A stretch of DNA of 24,399 nt from CAZCDS01 sp964497585 (GTDB taxonomy: Bacteria > Desulfobacterota > Desulfomonilia > Desulfomonilales > Desulfomonilaceae). The translations under genes were made by a program, and so were the position numbers. The notes beneath the pieces were generated by a model. The model was not told the DNA's origin, did not search any database, and was given only the letters and a program-made list of their open reading frames with translations. Within the stretch, counting starts at the first letter, position 1; every line of letters begins with the position of its first letter. Shown here piece by piece: positions 8,704-16,136 of the stretch. The stretch is taken from NCBI GenBank assembly GCA_964497585.1, contig CAZCDS010000088.1, positions 1 through 24,399 on the forward strand, given 5' to 3'.

Positions 8704-9060
8704 ATGATGAATAAAGAAAAGAAAGTCAAAGAAGAAGAGGAAACCATGGGAGAATTCCATAGACTGCCGAGCCGATGCCCCGAGTGCGGAGGGTATGACC
8801 TGAGTTTGGTCGTGAGAGGGATGAGGCAATTCGAGGTCGTTCTCTATTTTCCACAGGAAGTCAAGGCTGATCATATGGGGCATCAAGTCGATTTTCATGA
8901 TGTGATAATCCGTTGTGAGTGCTCTGACTGCGGCTATCTACTCAGGGACGACTGGGGGAGAACGTTCGTGGATGAGCGGCAACTTCTCAATTGGATCATG
9001 GATAACTGCTCACAGGCAGGCTCGAAAGGCTGTTTGCGAACAACCGGAATAGCCTCTTAA
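8704..9060 (+). CDS. zinc-ribbon protein of unknown function
   Basis: The protein has 118 aa from the ATG at 8704 (a second ATG follows at 8707), behind GAGGAAAGG. An internal ATG at 8746 also has GAGGAAA before it and would remove the Lys/Glu-rich leader MMNKEKKVKEEEET. Cysteines occur as C25-P-E-C28-GG and C71-E-C73-S-D-C76-G, a two-knuckle zinc ribbon (seen directly). Between them, VLYFPQEVKADHMGHQVDFHDVIIR resembles beta strands. The end is SQAGSKGCLRTTGIAS. It may bind nucleic acid or act as a small adaptor. It precedes the ParB-like gene on the same strand with a 127-bp gap, so the two may be co-transcribed. Confidence 0.6.
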   Translation: MMNKEKKVKEEEETMGEFHRLPSRCPECGGYDLSLVVRGMRQFEVVLYFPQEVKADHMGHQVDFHDVIIRCECSDCGYLLRDDWGRTFVDERQLLNWIMDNCSQAGSKGCLRTTGIAS

Positions 9061-9187
9061 GAGCAGCCGAGTGTTGAGGCCTCGCCTCCCGCCTCTCCGT
9101 CGGGTGGGCGGGGCACAAGGCGGGTGTGTTCCCGCAAGAGCAGGTGAAAGCCTGTGAGAATCGAAACTATCGGAGGAATTAACGACG
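9061..9187 (+). other. structured leader before the ParB-like gene
   Basis: This 127-bp gap holds possible stems CCCGCC/GGGCGGG (about 9088-9113), CGGG-TGTGTT-CCCG (9121-9134) and CAGG-TGAAAG-CCTG (about 9141-9154). They are followed by GGAGG at 9172-9176. The motif GGGGCACAAGG (9110-9120), followed by a hairpin, recurs after the ParB-like gene at 10029-10039. It could be a regulatory RNA leader or protein-binding site; no known riboswitch is recognised. Confidence 0.35.
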
Positions 9188-9985
9188 ATGACAAAGAATC
9201 CAAAGGAAATAGAGAGACACGAGACTTTCTCGAACCTGTTCCCCATCAACCCAGAACTCTTGAAGAAGATCGAAGAAGACATGAAGGAGAACGAATATGA
9301 CGACTCCCAACCCATTATCTTGGCCACCTGGAAGAGGCAGGAGGAGCCTGTCTGCATAGACGGCTATACTCGGCTCCAAGCCGCAATCAGGGCAGGCATA
9401 GAAGAGGTTCCGGTCTGGACCCACGAGTTGGACACCGAAGACGAGGCCGTGGACAAAGCTATTCTATTGCAGCGCAACAGGCGCAACATGACGGATGCGG
9501 AAATCATATCGTGCATGAAGGCTTTGGACCGGCGGAGAGGTCGAGGGGGAGATCGAAGAAGTGAAGAGGCAAAATCAAAACCGCAAGATCTCGGCAATGA
9601 AAATTCGAGGTCCTTATCAGCAAAAGAAACCGGCGAAAAGCTAGGAGTGAGTTCTCGGAAGGTTGAACAGGCAAGGACCGTCATGGATCACGGAGATGAG
9701 GAAACCATAGAGGCCGTCAAGAATGGCGAGATGTCCATCAACAAAGCTTACGGCGAGACTCAAAGGAAGCGTAAGGGGAAGGCGGCGGCTTGTTCTAAGG
9801 ATCAGTCCGAGAAGCCAAAGAAGAAACATGACCGATCCAGAATGGTTGAGATTGACCCCGACCAGTGGGAAAAACTGAAGGAAGTAGCAGAGCAAACTGA
9901 CAGTGATATTGACGAACTCGTATATGAAGCATTGGACGATTACCTCGCAGACGAGGAACCAAAAGACGAATTTCTCTGGGAATAG
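9188..9985 (+). CDS. ParB-like DNA-binding protein
   Basis: The protein has 265 aa from the ATG at 9188, with GGAGG eleven bases upstream. Residues about 12-98 are a ParB/sulfiredoxin-like domain: FPINPELLKKIEEDMKENEYDDSQPI, then the box CIDGYTRLQAAIRAGIEEVPVW at 57-77. A linker rich in Arg (LDRRRGRGGDRR) leads to a helix-turn-helix at about 142-165 (LSAKETGEKLGVSSRKVEQA). GEMSINKAY follows at about 180, typical of this family's regulatory subgroup. The last 50 residues (RMVEIDPDQWEKLKEVAEQTDSDIDELVYEALDDYL) look like an added ribbon-helix-helix. Such proteins act in partition or as transcription factors of mobile elements. No ParA partner is visible, so regulation of the element or specific site binding is more likely. 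A 20-bp palindrome lies just downstream. Confidence 0.85.
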   Translation: MTKNPKEIERHETFSNLFPINPELLKKIEEDMKENEYDDSQPIILATWKRQEEPVCIDGYTRLQAAIRAGIEEVPVWTHELDTEDEAVDKAILLQRNRRNMTDAEIISCMKALDRRRGRGGDRRSEEAKSKPQDLGNENSRSLSAKETGEKLGVSSRKVEQARTVMDHGDEETIEAVKNGEMSINKAYGETQRKRKGKAAACSKDQSEKPKKKHDRSRMVEIDPDQWEKLKEVAEQTDSDIDELVYEALDDYLADEEPKDEFLWE

Positions 9986-10028
9986 TCGAGAAGAGGCCCC
10001 GTCACCTGTCACCTCCAACAGAGCTGGT

Positions 10029-10074
10029 GGGGCACAAGGGGACATTGTCCCATAGCTGGCCGACGTCGGCCAGC
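10029..10074. promoter_or_regulatory. GGGGCACAAGG motif, hairpin and 20-bp perfect palindrome
   Basis: GGGGCACAAGG (10029-10039) is followed by GGGAC-ATT-GTCCC. A 20-bp perfect palindrome comes next at 10055-10074 (GCTGGCCGAC and its reverse complement). The bases after it, CCTAATTATT, are not a U-tract, so a terminator is less likely than a binding site. Lying between the ParB-like gene and the excisionase/integrase module, it is a candidate operator or parS-like site. Confidence 0.5.
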
Positions 10075-10120
10075 CCTAATTATTAAATGGAGGACGAAAT
10101 GAATGCTACGAAAGGAGCTG

Positions 10121-10414
10121 ATGAATGCTGATGAAACCGCCCAATTGCTGAACGTCACGAGAAGAACCCTTTTGCGGTGAACGAGGGCGAAAAAGATCGA
10201 ATGCGTAAGGATTTCAAAGAAGACGATCCTCTTTTCGCCGGAAGCCCTCGATGAGTTTGTCCGTCAACGGACTCATGGTGTAGAATTCCCTACCAAGAAC
10301 AGAGGGCAGGCGGGCGTGAAGTCCCCCCGCCCTAAATCCAAGAAGAAAGGGGGTGAGAAGAGTTCAGGGGAAATGTGGAACGACCTTCGCAAGGAGGTCC
10401 GAACATGGCAGTAA
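10121..10414 (+). pseudogene. excisionase-like HTH gene interrupted by an in-frame TGA
   Basis: A frame starting at the ATG at 10121 (AAAGGAG four bases upstream) reads MNADETAQLLNVTRRTLLR, then TGA at 10178-10180. It then continues TRAKKIECVRISKKTILFSPEALDEFVRQR and runs to TAA at 10414. Without the stop this is a typical MerR-like helix-turn-helix of excisionases (helix-turn-helix, wing, then a LDEF-type helix). At the TGA, family members usually carry Trp (RTLYRW-), so TGG to TGA is the simplest change. It overlaps the integrase start by 10 bp, the usual excisionase position. Other genes here end in TGA, so a changed genetic code is unlikely. It is probably a pseudogene; sequencing error or readthrough are alternatives. 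Confidence 0.7.
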
Positions 10415-11616
10415 GGCAGATAGGAGGACGGTTCTACGTCTGTTTCAACTGGAAGGGGAACCGTCTGCAAACGGTAACGACGGCGAAGAATGAAGCCGAA
10501 GCGAGGAAACTGGAAAAGGCAGTGAAGACCGCCTTCAACATCCAACGATTTGACCATTTGGAGCCAGAGGCCAAGGAATGGGTCATTCGTACCTATAAGG
10601 CAAAGGGGTGGAAGCTTCCCGAGGAACTGGACACCCGAGAGCCTGAGAAGGAGTTGACCCTTTTCGTGGGCATCAAGGACTACGTGGGAGCCTCGGAGAA
10701 GAACAGGGTCACGAGAAAGGTCTATGCCATTGACCGCCTCGTGGAATTCTTTGGCGAGGAAATCCCGCTGGACGAGATTTCGGTTTTTGAAGTGAGGAAG
10801 TACCGGGACCACCGTACGGCTGGAGGAGTGAGCAACGGCACGATAAATATCGAGGTGTCCGTGCTCTCGGGCATTTTCCGTGTCCAACTGGAGAAACGAA
10901 CGCTGGAGTTCAATCCCTGTTCAATGGTGTCCCGTCTTCCCGAAAACCAGCGGGATATCTACGTGACCTGGGACCAATTCCAGCAGATGTTAGGAGTGGC
11001 AGGATGGCTCCATCCGATTCTCACGTTGCTGTACTACACGGGCATGCGCCCCTCGGAGGTCTTTGAACTGGATTGGAAAGAGGTGGACTTTGCTCGTCGG
11101 ATGATTGTGTTCCCCCCGAAGAGAACCAAGGAGGGGAAGAACCTCAATCAGAAAATTCTGAAAGACAAGCGAGTGCCGATGCGCCAAGAGGTCTATGATT
11201 TGCTTTGGGAGATGAGGCACGAGGGCGGCGACAACGTCGTTCGTGTGAGCGGTCCCGTGTTCACACATCTCGGCAGAGAAATCACGAGAGGAACCAAGCG
11301 TAAGTGCTGGGCTCGCATCGTCAGACTAACGGGCCTTGTTGGATATCAGATGAGGGACTTCCGCCGCACCTTCAAAACCAACCTTGCGTGGTCGGGTGTG
11401 GACCGCACCATCCGCAACGCCATCGTGGGTCACAGCTCGAACGTCCCTGTCGAGGACCGCTATATCCATCTGACGGACGAAAAACTGCTGGAAGCGGTGG
11501 AAACCATGAGGTTCGAGCACGGTGCCGACCACGGCGATGTCGGCGAGCCAGACCAAAGTCACGAAAGCCATACGAAAAATGGCGAGGCCAAAGAAAAAGG
11601 TCATGCGCACACATGA
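10405..11616 (+). CDS. int: tyrosine recombinase (integrase)
   Basis: The protein has 403 aa. The ATG at 10405 follows AAGGAGG with seven bases of spacing; an upstream GTG would add 10 residues without benefit. The N-terminal part (residues 1-80) is an arm-binding-type domain (GGRFYVCFNWKGNRLQTVTTAKNEAEARKLEKA). A SAM-like core-binding domain lies at about 88-175. The catalytic domain has R215 in TGMRPSE, a likely beta-hairpin Lys near 253-255, R320 in RDFRRTF, H343 in VGHSS and nucleophile Y353 in DRYIHL. The usual His of HxxR is Arg317 here, a tolerated but less common variant. The gene ends 20 bp from a tRNA-Val fragment, which identifies the attachment site. It integrates and, with an excisionase, excises the element. 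The adjacent excisionase gene is broken, so excision may be impaired. Confidence 0.93.
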   Translation: MAVRQIGGRFYVCFNWKGNRLQTVTTAKNEAEARKLEKAVKTAFNIQRFDHLEPEAKEWVIRTYKAKGWKLPEELDTREPEKELTLFVGIKDYVGASEKNRVTRKVYAIDRLVEFFGEEIPLDEISVFEVRKYRDHRTAGGVSNGTINIEVSVLSGIFRVQLEKRTLEFNPCSMVSRLPENQRDIYVTWDQFQQMLGVAGWLHPILTLLYYTGMRPSEVFELDWKEVDFARRMIVFPPKRTKEGKNLNQKILKDKRVPMRQEVYDLLWEMRHEGGDNVVRVSGPVFTHLGREITRGTKRKCWARIVRLTGLVGYQMRDFRRTFKTNLAWSGVDRTIRNAIVGHSSNVPVEDRYIHLTDEKLLEAVETMRFEHGADHGDVGEPDQSHESHTKNGEAKEKGHAHT

Positions 11617-11635
11617 CCTAACTATTTGAAATGAC

Positions 11636-11690
11636 TGGTAGGCGGGAGAGGGATTGAACCTCCGACCCCTGCCGTGTGAAGGCGTTGCTC
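11636..11690 (-). other. 3' part of tRNA-Val(CAC): attachment site of the integrase
   Basis: Read on the minus strand, the sequence gives the anticodon loop TTCACAC (anticodon CAC), variable region GGGGTC, T arm GGAGG-TTCAATC-CCTCT, acceptor strand CCCGCCT and encoded ACCA. The 5' half (acceptor 5' strand and most of the D arm) is absent. The first bases (GAGCAACGCC) no longer pair properly with GGCAG, so tRNA identity effectively starts at the anticodon stem. A tRNA 3' half beside a tyrosine integrase is the normal form of an att site. It cannot itself be a functional tRNA. Confidence 0.85.
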
Positions 11691-11740
11691 GTGATAACAA
11701 TAACAGGACCTTGTCCAAAAACCCCAACGATTTCAAGCCC

Positions 11741-11809
11741 AGTCAATCCCGTTCAGTCCCGTTCAATCCCATTCGGTCCTAAAAAGTGTGATCAAAATGT
11801 GATCAAAAT
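11741..11809. repeat. short tandem repeats next to the att site
   Basis: Four 10-bp units follow one another at 11741-11780: AGTCAATCCC, GTTCAGTCCC, GTTCAATCCC, ATTCGGTCCT. They are followed by TGTGATCAAAA twice in tandem (11787-11797 and 11798-11808, 11-bp period). Helical-phase repeats beside an att core are typical of integrase arm sites or accessory-protein sites; that role is an inference. Confidence 0.5.
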
Positions 11810-12135
11810 TCCCGTAGGCCGACAAGGTGAGCACTGCCGAGAATCAGCGGAGCCTTTCTCAATTCTCGAGACCTTACCCTGGCAAACCCGGCCCCACCGG
11901 AGACATGCTGTCAACGGCCCCCTAACACGGGGCTCGGTGCTCAAATTTCCACGTTCGCTGTCCGGGAATACCCTCCTACCCGAGAGACGCAAAATGGAAA
12001 TTTGGAGAGATTGTCGGGCCACATTGCCACCCTTTACTGACATCAAAACAGCAGCGGTGTCACTAGGTTTGTGGCACATATGTAACACGTGACTGACCAT
12101 GACTTAGCTTGACTACTAGCAGAGCGGGAAAAGGC
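11810..12135. other. intergenic stretch without a supported gene
   Basis: No gene is supported. The inverted repeat AAATTTCCA (11943-11951) and TGGAAATTT (11994-12002) is separated by about 42 bp. TGAC recurs several times at about 12090-12115. A long open frame across this stretch (11676-12092) starts inside the tRNA fragment, has no ribosome site and no domain. Confidence 0.35.
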
Positions 12136-12165
12136 TTGACAAGATATTTATTTTGTGCGTAAAAT
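12136..12165 (+). promoter_or_regulatory. sigma70-type promoter of the RHH regulator
   Basis: The -35 TTGACA (12136-12141) and -10 TAAAAT (12160-12165) are separated by 18 bp of AT-rich spacer. The start codon of the ribbon-helix-helix gene follows 32 bp after the -10. Both boxes are close to consensus. Confidence 0.65.
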
Positions 12166-12196
12166 GGGGGGCACAATTTCACGGGGAGTATATAAG

Positions 12197-12385
12197 ATGC
12201 CGATACCGCAACCACGCATCGTTGATTCAAAACACATGGGCGTTCGTATGCCAGCCGTACTGATTGCACGCCTCGACTCGCTGGCATGGACGCATAGGAC
12301 TACCGTGAGCGAATTAATACGCAGAGCCGCGCAGGCCCTGGTCGACGGCGAAATGCCGGTTAATGGTCGGCCAGCCGAGAACTGA
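12197..12385 (+). CDS. ribbon-helix-helix (CopG/Arc-type) regulator
   Basis: The protein has 62 aa from the ATG at 12197 with GGGGAG eight bases upstream; an in-frame GTG at 12155 lies inside the promoter and is rejected. The core MGVRMPAVLIARLDSLAWTHRTTVSELIRRAAQALVDG has the RHH pattern: a short beta strand (GVRMP), helix A (VLIARLDSLAWTHR), then TTVSELIRRAAQALV as helix B. RHH proteins act as dimers and bind operators as small repressors of mobile-element genes. It stands at the head of the replication block, so it likely regulates the primase promoter, its own promoter, or the GGTWACC sites (inference). No toxin partner follows. Confidence 0.8.
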   Translation: MPIPQPRIVDSKHMGVRMPAVLIARLDSLAWTHRTTVSELIRRAAQALVDGEMPVNGRPAEN

Positions 12386-12395
12386 GAAAACAAAA

Positions 12396-12417
12396 CCCGG
12401 CGCTGGGGGCTGCCGGG
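12396..12417 (-). terminator. intrinsic terminator, best on the minus strand
   Basis: CCCGGC (12396-12401) pairs with GCCGGG (12412-12417). Read on the minus strand the hairpin is followed by TTTTGTTTTC, a good U-tract. On the plus strand nothing U-rich follows. It would block antisense transcription entering the regulator gene from the right. Confidence 0.55.
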
Positions 12418-12501
12418 CTCTATGGAGATATTGCGTCGGCTCATGGAGCCATTCAATTTGTATACCTGGCCGATACGTTTGTCAAGGCCGCTCGATGTTA
12501 A

Positions 12502-12531
12502 TTGATACTGACCACACATCTCTAGCATACT
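12502..12531 (+). promoter_or_regulatory. probable promoter of the primase-helicase gene
   Basis: TTGATA (12502-12507) and CATACT (12526-12531) are 18 bp apart, the same spacing as the RHH promoter. A small hairpin GCGCC-TGCT-GGCGC (12540-12553) overlaps the expected start region. The gene starts 160 bp downstream, so a long leader would result. Confidence 0.4.
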
Positions 12532-12693
12532 ATAGAAGCGCGCCTGCTGGCGCCTCACCGTTAACCGATTCCGGGGGATGCCTCTCGGATCCGCGGCTGG
12601 ACGACCGCGCGCAGGTCGAGGAGGGGGAGCGTGTCCCCGCCCCCTCCGTTCCGCCGCCAACCGAATTACTGCAGGGACACATGGGGGGACTCA

Positions 12694-15600
12694 GTGAGTA
12701 CGGACCTGAAGAAGCGAATTGATGGGAAGGCTGATTTTCGAGAACTCTTTGCTGCCCTTTATCCGGACCACTACCGCGAGCACGGTAATTGCCGGTGTCC
12801 ATTCCACGACGATCATAATGCCTCATTCCAACTAGATGAGCGGTTCGGCTATTGCCACGCCGGTTGCAAAACGCAGCAAGGGCAGGAGCGATGGGACCAC
12901 TACGCGCTATGGATGAAACGTTATGGATGTTCGTTCAGTGACGCTGCCAAGGGCCTCGCGCGATATTATGGCATTTCCAGGAACGGATCCGCACGGCGCC
13001 ACAAGCGGAACGCGGTGAGTAAACTCATCGAAACGTCCGATTACCACGACGAATCAGGGGCGTCGCTGTTTCAGGTATGCCGGTATGAACCGAAAGCGTT
13101 TCGGCAGCGGCGTCCTGACGGCAATGGCGGCTATATCTGGAAACTGGACGATGTACGCCGGGTCCTGTTCCACCTACCCGAACTGATACAGGCCGATAGT
13201 GACAAACCGGTGCTCCTGGTCGAAGGGGAACGTGACGTACTGTCGGCCGAGCGGATAGGTATGGTTGCGACCACGAATCCGGGGGGCGCTGGCAAATGGG
13301 ATACGCTCTGCGAGAAATACAGCATTCATGTACCGCTGGAGAACCGGATGGTGTGGGTAATTCCCGATAACGACGACGCGGGACGGGCACACGCGGGGCA
13401 GATTGCCGGCCAACTCCACGGGTGGGCCCGATCCGTCAAAATCATCGAATTGCCGGACCTACCTGAGAAGGGTGACCTGACGGATTTTGTGGAAAAACAC
13501 GGGCATGATGAGGCGAAACGGCTGATTCTAGAGCTGGGGGAAGCCGCGCAGGAGTATGAGCCGGCCGATACGGAATCCGCCTCGGAACGTGTTGAGGAGC
13601 CGCGTGAAATCATACATAACGCTATTCCGCGTTTGCAGCAAAGAGATACTGCAATAATCGATGACACGGCAGTTCTTGACGCCATGGTCTGGGCGAGAGG
13701 GGTCGAGCCGGCCCTCTATGACGAGGCTATTGACGCTGCACGCGGGAAACGGGGCATAGTCCGGGAACTGGAGACGGCCATTCGGAGCCGATCCCTCCGC
13801 GTTGCGACCCCCGAGGATGACGCCACAACGACGGTTGCCGATGCGCTCGGGGCTATTCACGTAGACCCTCCTCCGGGAACCGAAGGGCTGGTGATACCTC
13901 CTCCATATCTGCTCGACCAGGACGGGACAGGTTATCAAAGATGGACTGACGATGGAATTGAACGGGTGCCTGTCGCCCCGGCCCTCATTCTGCCTGCAAA
14001 ACGCCATATCAATGTCACGTCCGGCGAGGAGGAAGCGGAGCTGGTTTATCGTGAGCGGGGGCGGTGGCGCACGCTCATTGCGCCTCGCGAGATCTGTGTC
14101 GACTCACGTCGGGTAATCCCTGGGACCGCGTCCCGTGGGTATCCTGTGGGGTCCGTTAACAGCCGGGCGGTGGCCAAATATCATTTCGATTTTTTGACCA
14201 GTAATGCGGAGCGACTCGGCATCGAGAGGACCAGCGCAGCCATGGGGTGGGTTGATGCTGGCGACAGTCCGGTGTTCCTGTGGGGAGCATTCCAGATTGC
14301 TGGAGAGGATGCCAAACGCGTCACGTTTCGGGCGGCTGATATCGGAGACCAGCAAATTGCGGATGCGTTCCGAGCGTCGGGGACCCTCGATGAATGGATG
14401 CGGGTGATTGAACCGGCAATGCGTTATCCCCGAGTCCGCCTGCTGGTATACGCGGCCCTCGCAGCGCCATGTCTCAGGATATTTGACACTACCAACTTCG
14501 TGGTGGATGTCAGTTCCCGGACAAGTACCGGGAAAACGTCAGCCCTCCGTGGGGCGGGATCCGTATGGGGACGCGCTGATGAACGGGCGCACGAATCGGT
14601 CACTCACACGTGGGATACCACACGGGTCGGGGCCGAGCGGCTCTGTGCAATCTCGTGCGACCTCCCCGTCATTCTCGATGACACGAAACGGGGATCCCCG
14701 AGGGTTGTCAACGACGTCCTGTATTCGGCGGTGTCGGGCCATGGCAGAACTCGTGGCAGTGTCCAGGGGTTGCGCGATTCGGGGACCTGGAGGACTATCC
14801 TGTTGTCGTCAGGAGAGGCCGCGGCCGTCAGCTATACGGAGAATGCTGGAGTGAGGGCGCGGGTTCTCACTATCCGAGGCCTCCCGTTCGGGACGGATAC
14901 CGGAAAAACTCGGACACTCATCAATGAGTTGAATCGAGGGCTCCAGCAGCACTACGGGCACGCCGGCCCCTCATTCATCCGCTGGCTCGTCGAGAATCGG
15001 GATCGGTGGGATGAGTTCCGGCGGATGTTTCATGATCGAGCTGATCAGTTCAGCGCCGGATCCGGTGTCAAGGCGCGCCTGAGTGACGCAGCCGCAACCA
15101 TCTCAGTTGCGGGCCGACTCGCACACGAGGCCCTCAGCCTGCCCTGGGATTTTCAGTGTCCGTTTGACGACCTGTGGCCCGATATCGAGGCCGAGGCCGC
15201 AGATGCTGACATTGACATTCGGGCATTGCGAGCCGTGATGAGCTGGGCATACGGCCACCAGCGGCAATTCTACGTCGGCGCCGATGATGGTGGAAGTGGT
15301 GAACCGGTTGGCGGCTGGGCTGGCGTATGGACCTCGTCGGATGACTGGGACACAATTTGTTTCCTCCCGCACGTCCTACGAGACATTCTCCGCCAGGCAG
15401 ATTATGACCATGCTGCTGTGCTCCAGGGGTGGCTGGACCGGGGATGGCTGGAGTTGCCCAAAACGGGGACTAAAAGAACCGTCCTTCGGAAAATTGCCCG
15501 GAAAGCGACCAGGGTGTTCGCCATTAAACGAGCAGCGGTAAAGGCAGCGGAGGGGGACGCGGAGACCGACAATGCCGATATCAATCCATCCGATGAGAAA

Positions 15601-15750
15601 TCACCGGGCGATGCCAGTCGACAAGACGAACCTATGGAGAGACCGGCAAACTGTGCGTTCTGCGACCACGCTCTCGATGATGGCCGGTGCGGGGTTCATG
15701 AATTCACGAGAGCAGAAGGCTGCGCCCAGTTCAAAGAGGCCCAGATATAA
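12694..15750 (+). CDS. primase-helicase: zinc finger, Toprim and DUF927-type ATPase
   Basis: The protein has 1018 aa from a GTG at 12694 behind GGGGGG; an in-frame ATG at 12631 would add 21 Pro/Arg-rich residues unlike the domain. A CHC2-like zinc finger has C33, C35, H38, C54 and C58. A Toprim domain follows with VEGERD (E178) and PDNDDAGR (D225, D227, D228). From about residue 400 comes a DUF927-type helicase region: Walker A SSRTSTGKT (K614), Walker B PVILDDTK (D662/D663) and SGHGRTRGS downstream. The C-terminus carries a small Cys/His cluster CAFCDHALDDGRCGVHEFTRAEGC. It probably primes and unwinds DNA to replicate the element independently, together with the downstream SSB-like protein. 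Fusing primase and helicase in one chain is common in satellites, plasmids and integrative elements. High confidence in domains, moderate in exact role. Confidence 0.92.
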   Translation: MSTDLKKRIDGKADFRELFAALYPDHYREHGNCRCPFHDDHNASFQLDERFGYCHAGCKTQQGQERWDHYALWMKRYGCSFSDAAKGLARYYGISRNGSARRHKRNAVSKLIETSDYHDESGASLFQVCRYEPKAFRQRRPDGNGGYIWKLDDVRRVLFHLPELIQADSDKPVLLVEGERDVLSAERIGMVATTNPGGAGKWDTLCEKYSIHVPLENRMVWVIPDNDDAGRAHAGQIAGQLHGWARSVKIIELPDLPEKGDLTDFVEKHGHDEAKRLILELGEAAQEYEPADTESASERVEEPREIIHNAIPRLQQRDTAIIDDTAVLDAMVWARGVEPALYDEAIDAARGKRGIVRELETAIRSRSLRVATPEDDATTTVADALGAIHVDPPPGTEGLVIPPPYLLDQDGTGYQRWTDDGIERVPVAPALILPAKRHINVTSGEEEAELVYRERGRWRTLIAPREICVDSRRVIPGTASRGYPVGSVNSRAVAKYHFDFLTSNAERLGIERTSAAMGWVDAGDSPVFLWGAFQIAGEDAKRVTFRAADIGDQQIADAFRASGTLDEWMRVIEPAMRYPRVRLLVYAALAAPCLRIFDTTNFVVDVSSRTSTGKTSALRGAGSVWGRADERAHESVTHTWDTTRVGAERLCAISCDLPVILDDTKRGSPRVVNDVLYSAVSGHGRTRGSVQGLRDSGTWRTILLSSGEAAAVSYTENAGVRARVLTIRGLPFGTDTGKTRTLINELNRGLQQHYGHAGPSFIRWLVENRDRWDEFRRMFHDRADQFSAGSGVKARLSDAAATISVAGRLAHEALSLPWDFQCPFDDLWPDIEAEAADADIDIRALRAVMSWAYGHQRQFYVGADDGGSGEPVGGWAGVWTSSDDWDTICFLPHVLRDILRQADYDHAAVLQGWLDRGWLELPKTGTKRTVLRKIARKATRVFAIKRAAVKAAEGDAETDNADINPSDEKSPGDASRQDEPMERPANCAFCDHALDDGRCGVHEFTRAEGCAQFKEAQI

Positions 15751-15776
15751 GGTGAAAAGTGTAATGATTTCAGACG

Positions 15777-16121
15777 GGTTACCTAAAGGTTACCAGGGTA
15801 ACCCTAACAGGGTTACCTTTAATATGTAATTATCTTAAATGCTTAGGTACTAGGTAACCCGGTAACCCCAAAAAAGAGGGTCCCTATAGAGGGGTCAGGC
15901 GAAAAATGAGAGAACGCGCGATTCGATTCAGTTTTTTTTGGAAGGCATGTTCAAAAACAGGGTTTTTGGGTTACCTCCCCCTTTCTTGCGTTAAAAGAAA
16001 GCTGAATACAACGGCTTAAGTGGTAACCCTAAGAGGGTTACCTAGGGTTTGAGGTTTTCCAAAAAACGATGTGATGTTAGTATGCTAGGCGGTAACCCTC
16101 AAAAGGTTACCCAGGGTTACC
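15777..16121. repeat. array of twelve GGTWACC heptamers, with three 21-bp palindromes
   Basis: GGTTACC, or its complement GGTAACC, starts at 15777, 15788, 15797, 15811, 15853, 15861, 15969, 16022, 16036, 16091, 16105 and 16115. Three pairs form the same 21-bp inverted repeat, GGTAACCCT-NNN-AGGGTTACC, at 15797-15817, 16022-16042 (both perfect) and 16091-16111 (one mismatch). AT-rich sequence lies between them. Placed after the primase gene with no CDS inside, it is a candidate replication origin, multi-site operator or centromere. A thirteenth copy lies in the next gene at 16413. Confidence 0.8.
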
Positions 16122-16136
16122 TCGCGAGGAGGACCG

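Noticed and set aside
10118..10137. CTGATGA followed shortly by GAAAC, resembling a second hammerhead core
   Set aside because: Only eight bases (ATGCTGAT) lie between them and form at most two pairs. There is no matching stem I or III, and the sequence is part of the HTH reading frame.
10121..10414. TGA read as Trp by an altered genetic code
   Set aside because: Several well-supported genes in the window end in TGA and contain no internal in-frame TGA at other Trp positions.
11676..12092. 138-aa ORF to the right of the att site
   Set aside because: It starts within the tRNA fragment, crosses the tandem repeats, and has no protein-like pattern.
15777..16121. GGTWACC cluster as a CRISPR array
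   Set aside because: Units are 7 bp in both orientations with irregular spacing; there are no constant-length spacers and no cas genes nearby.
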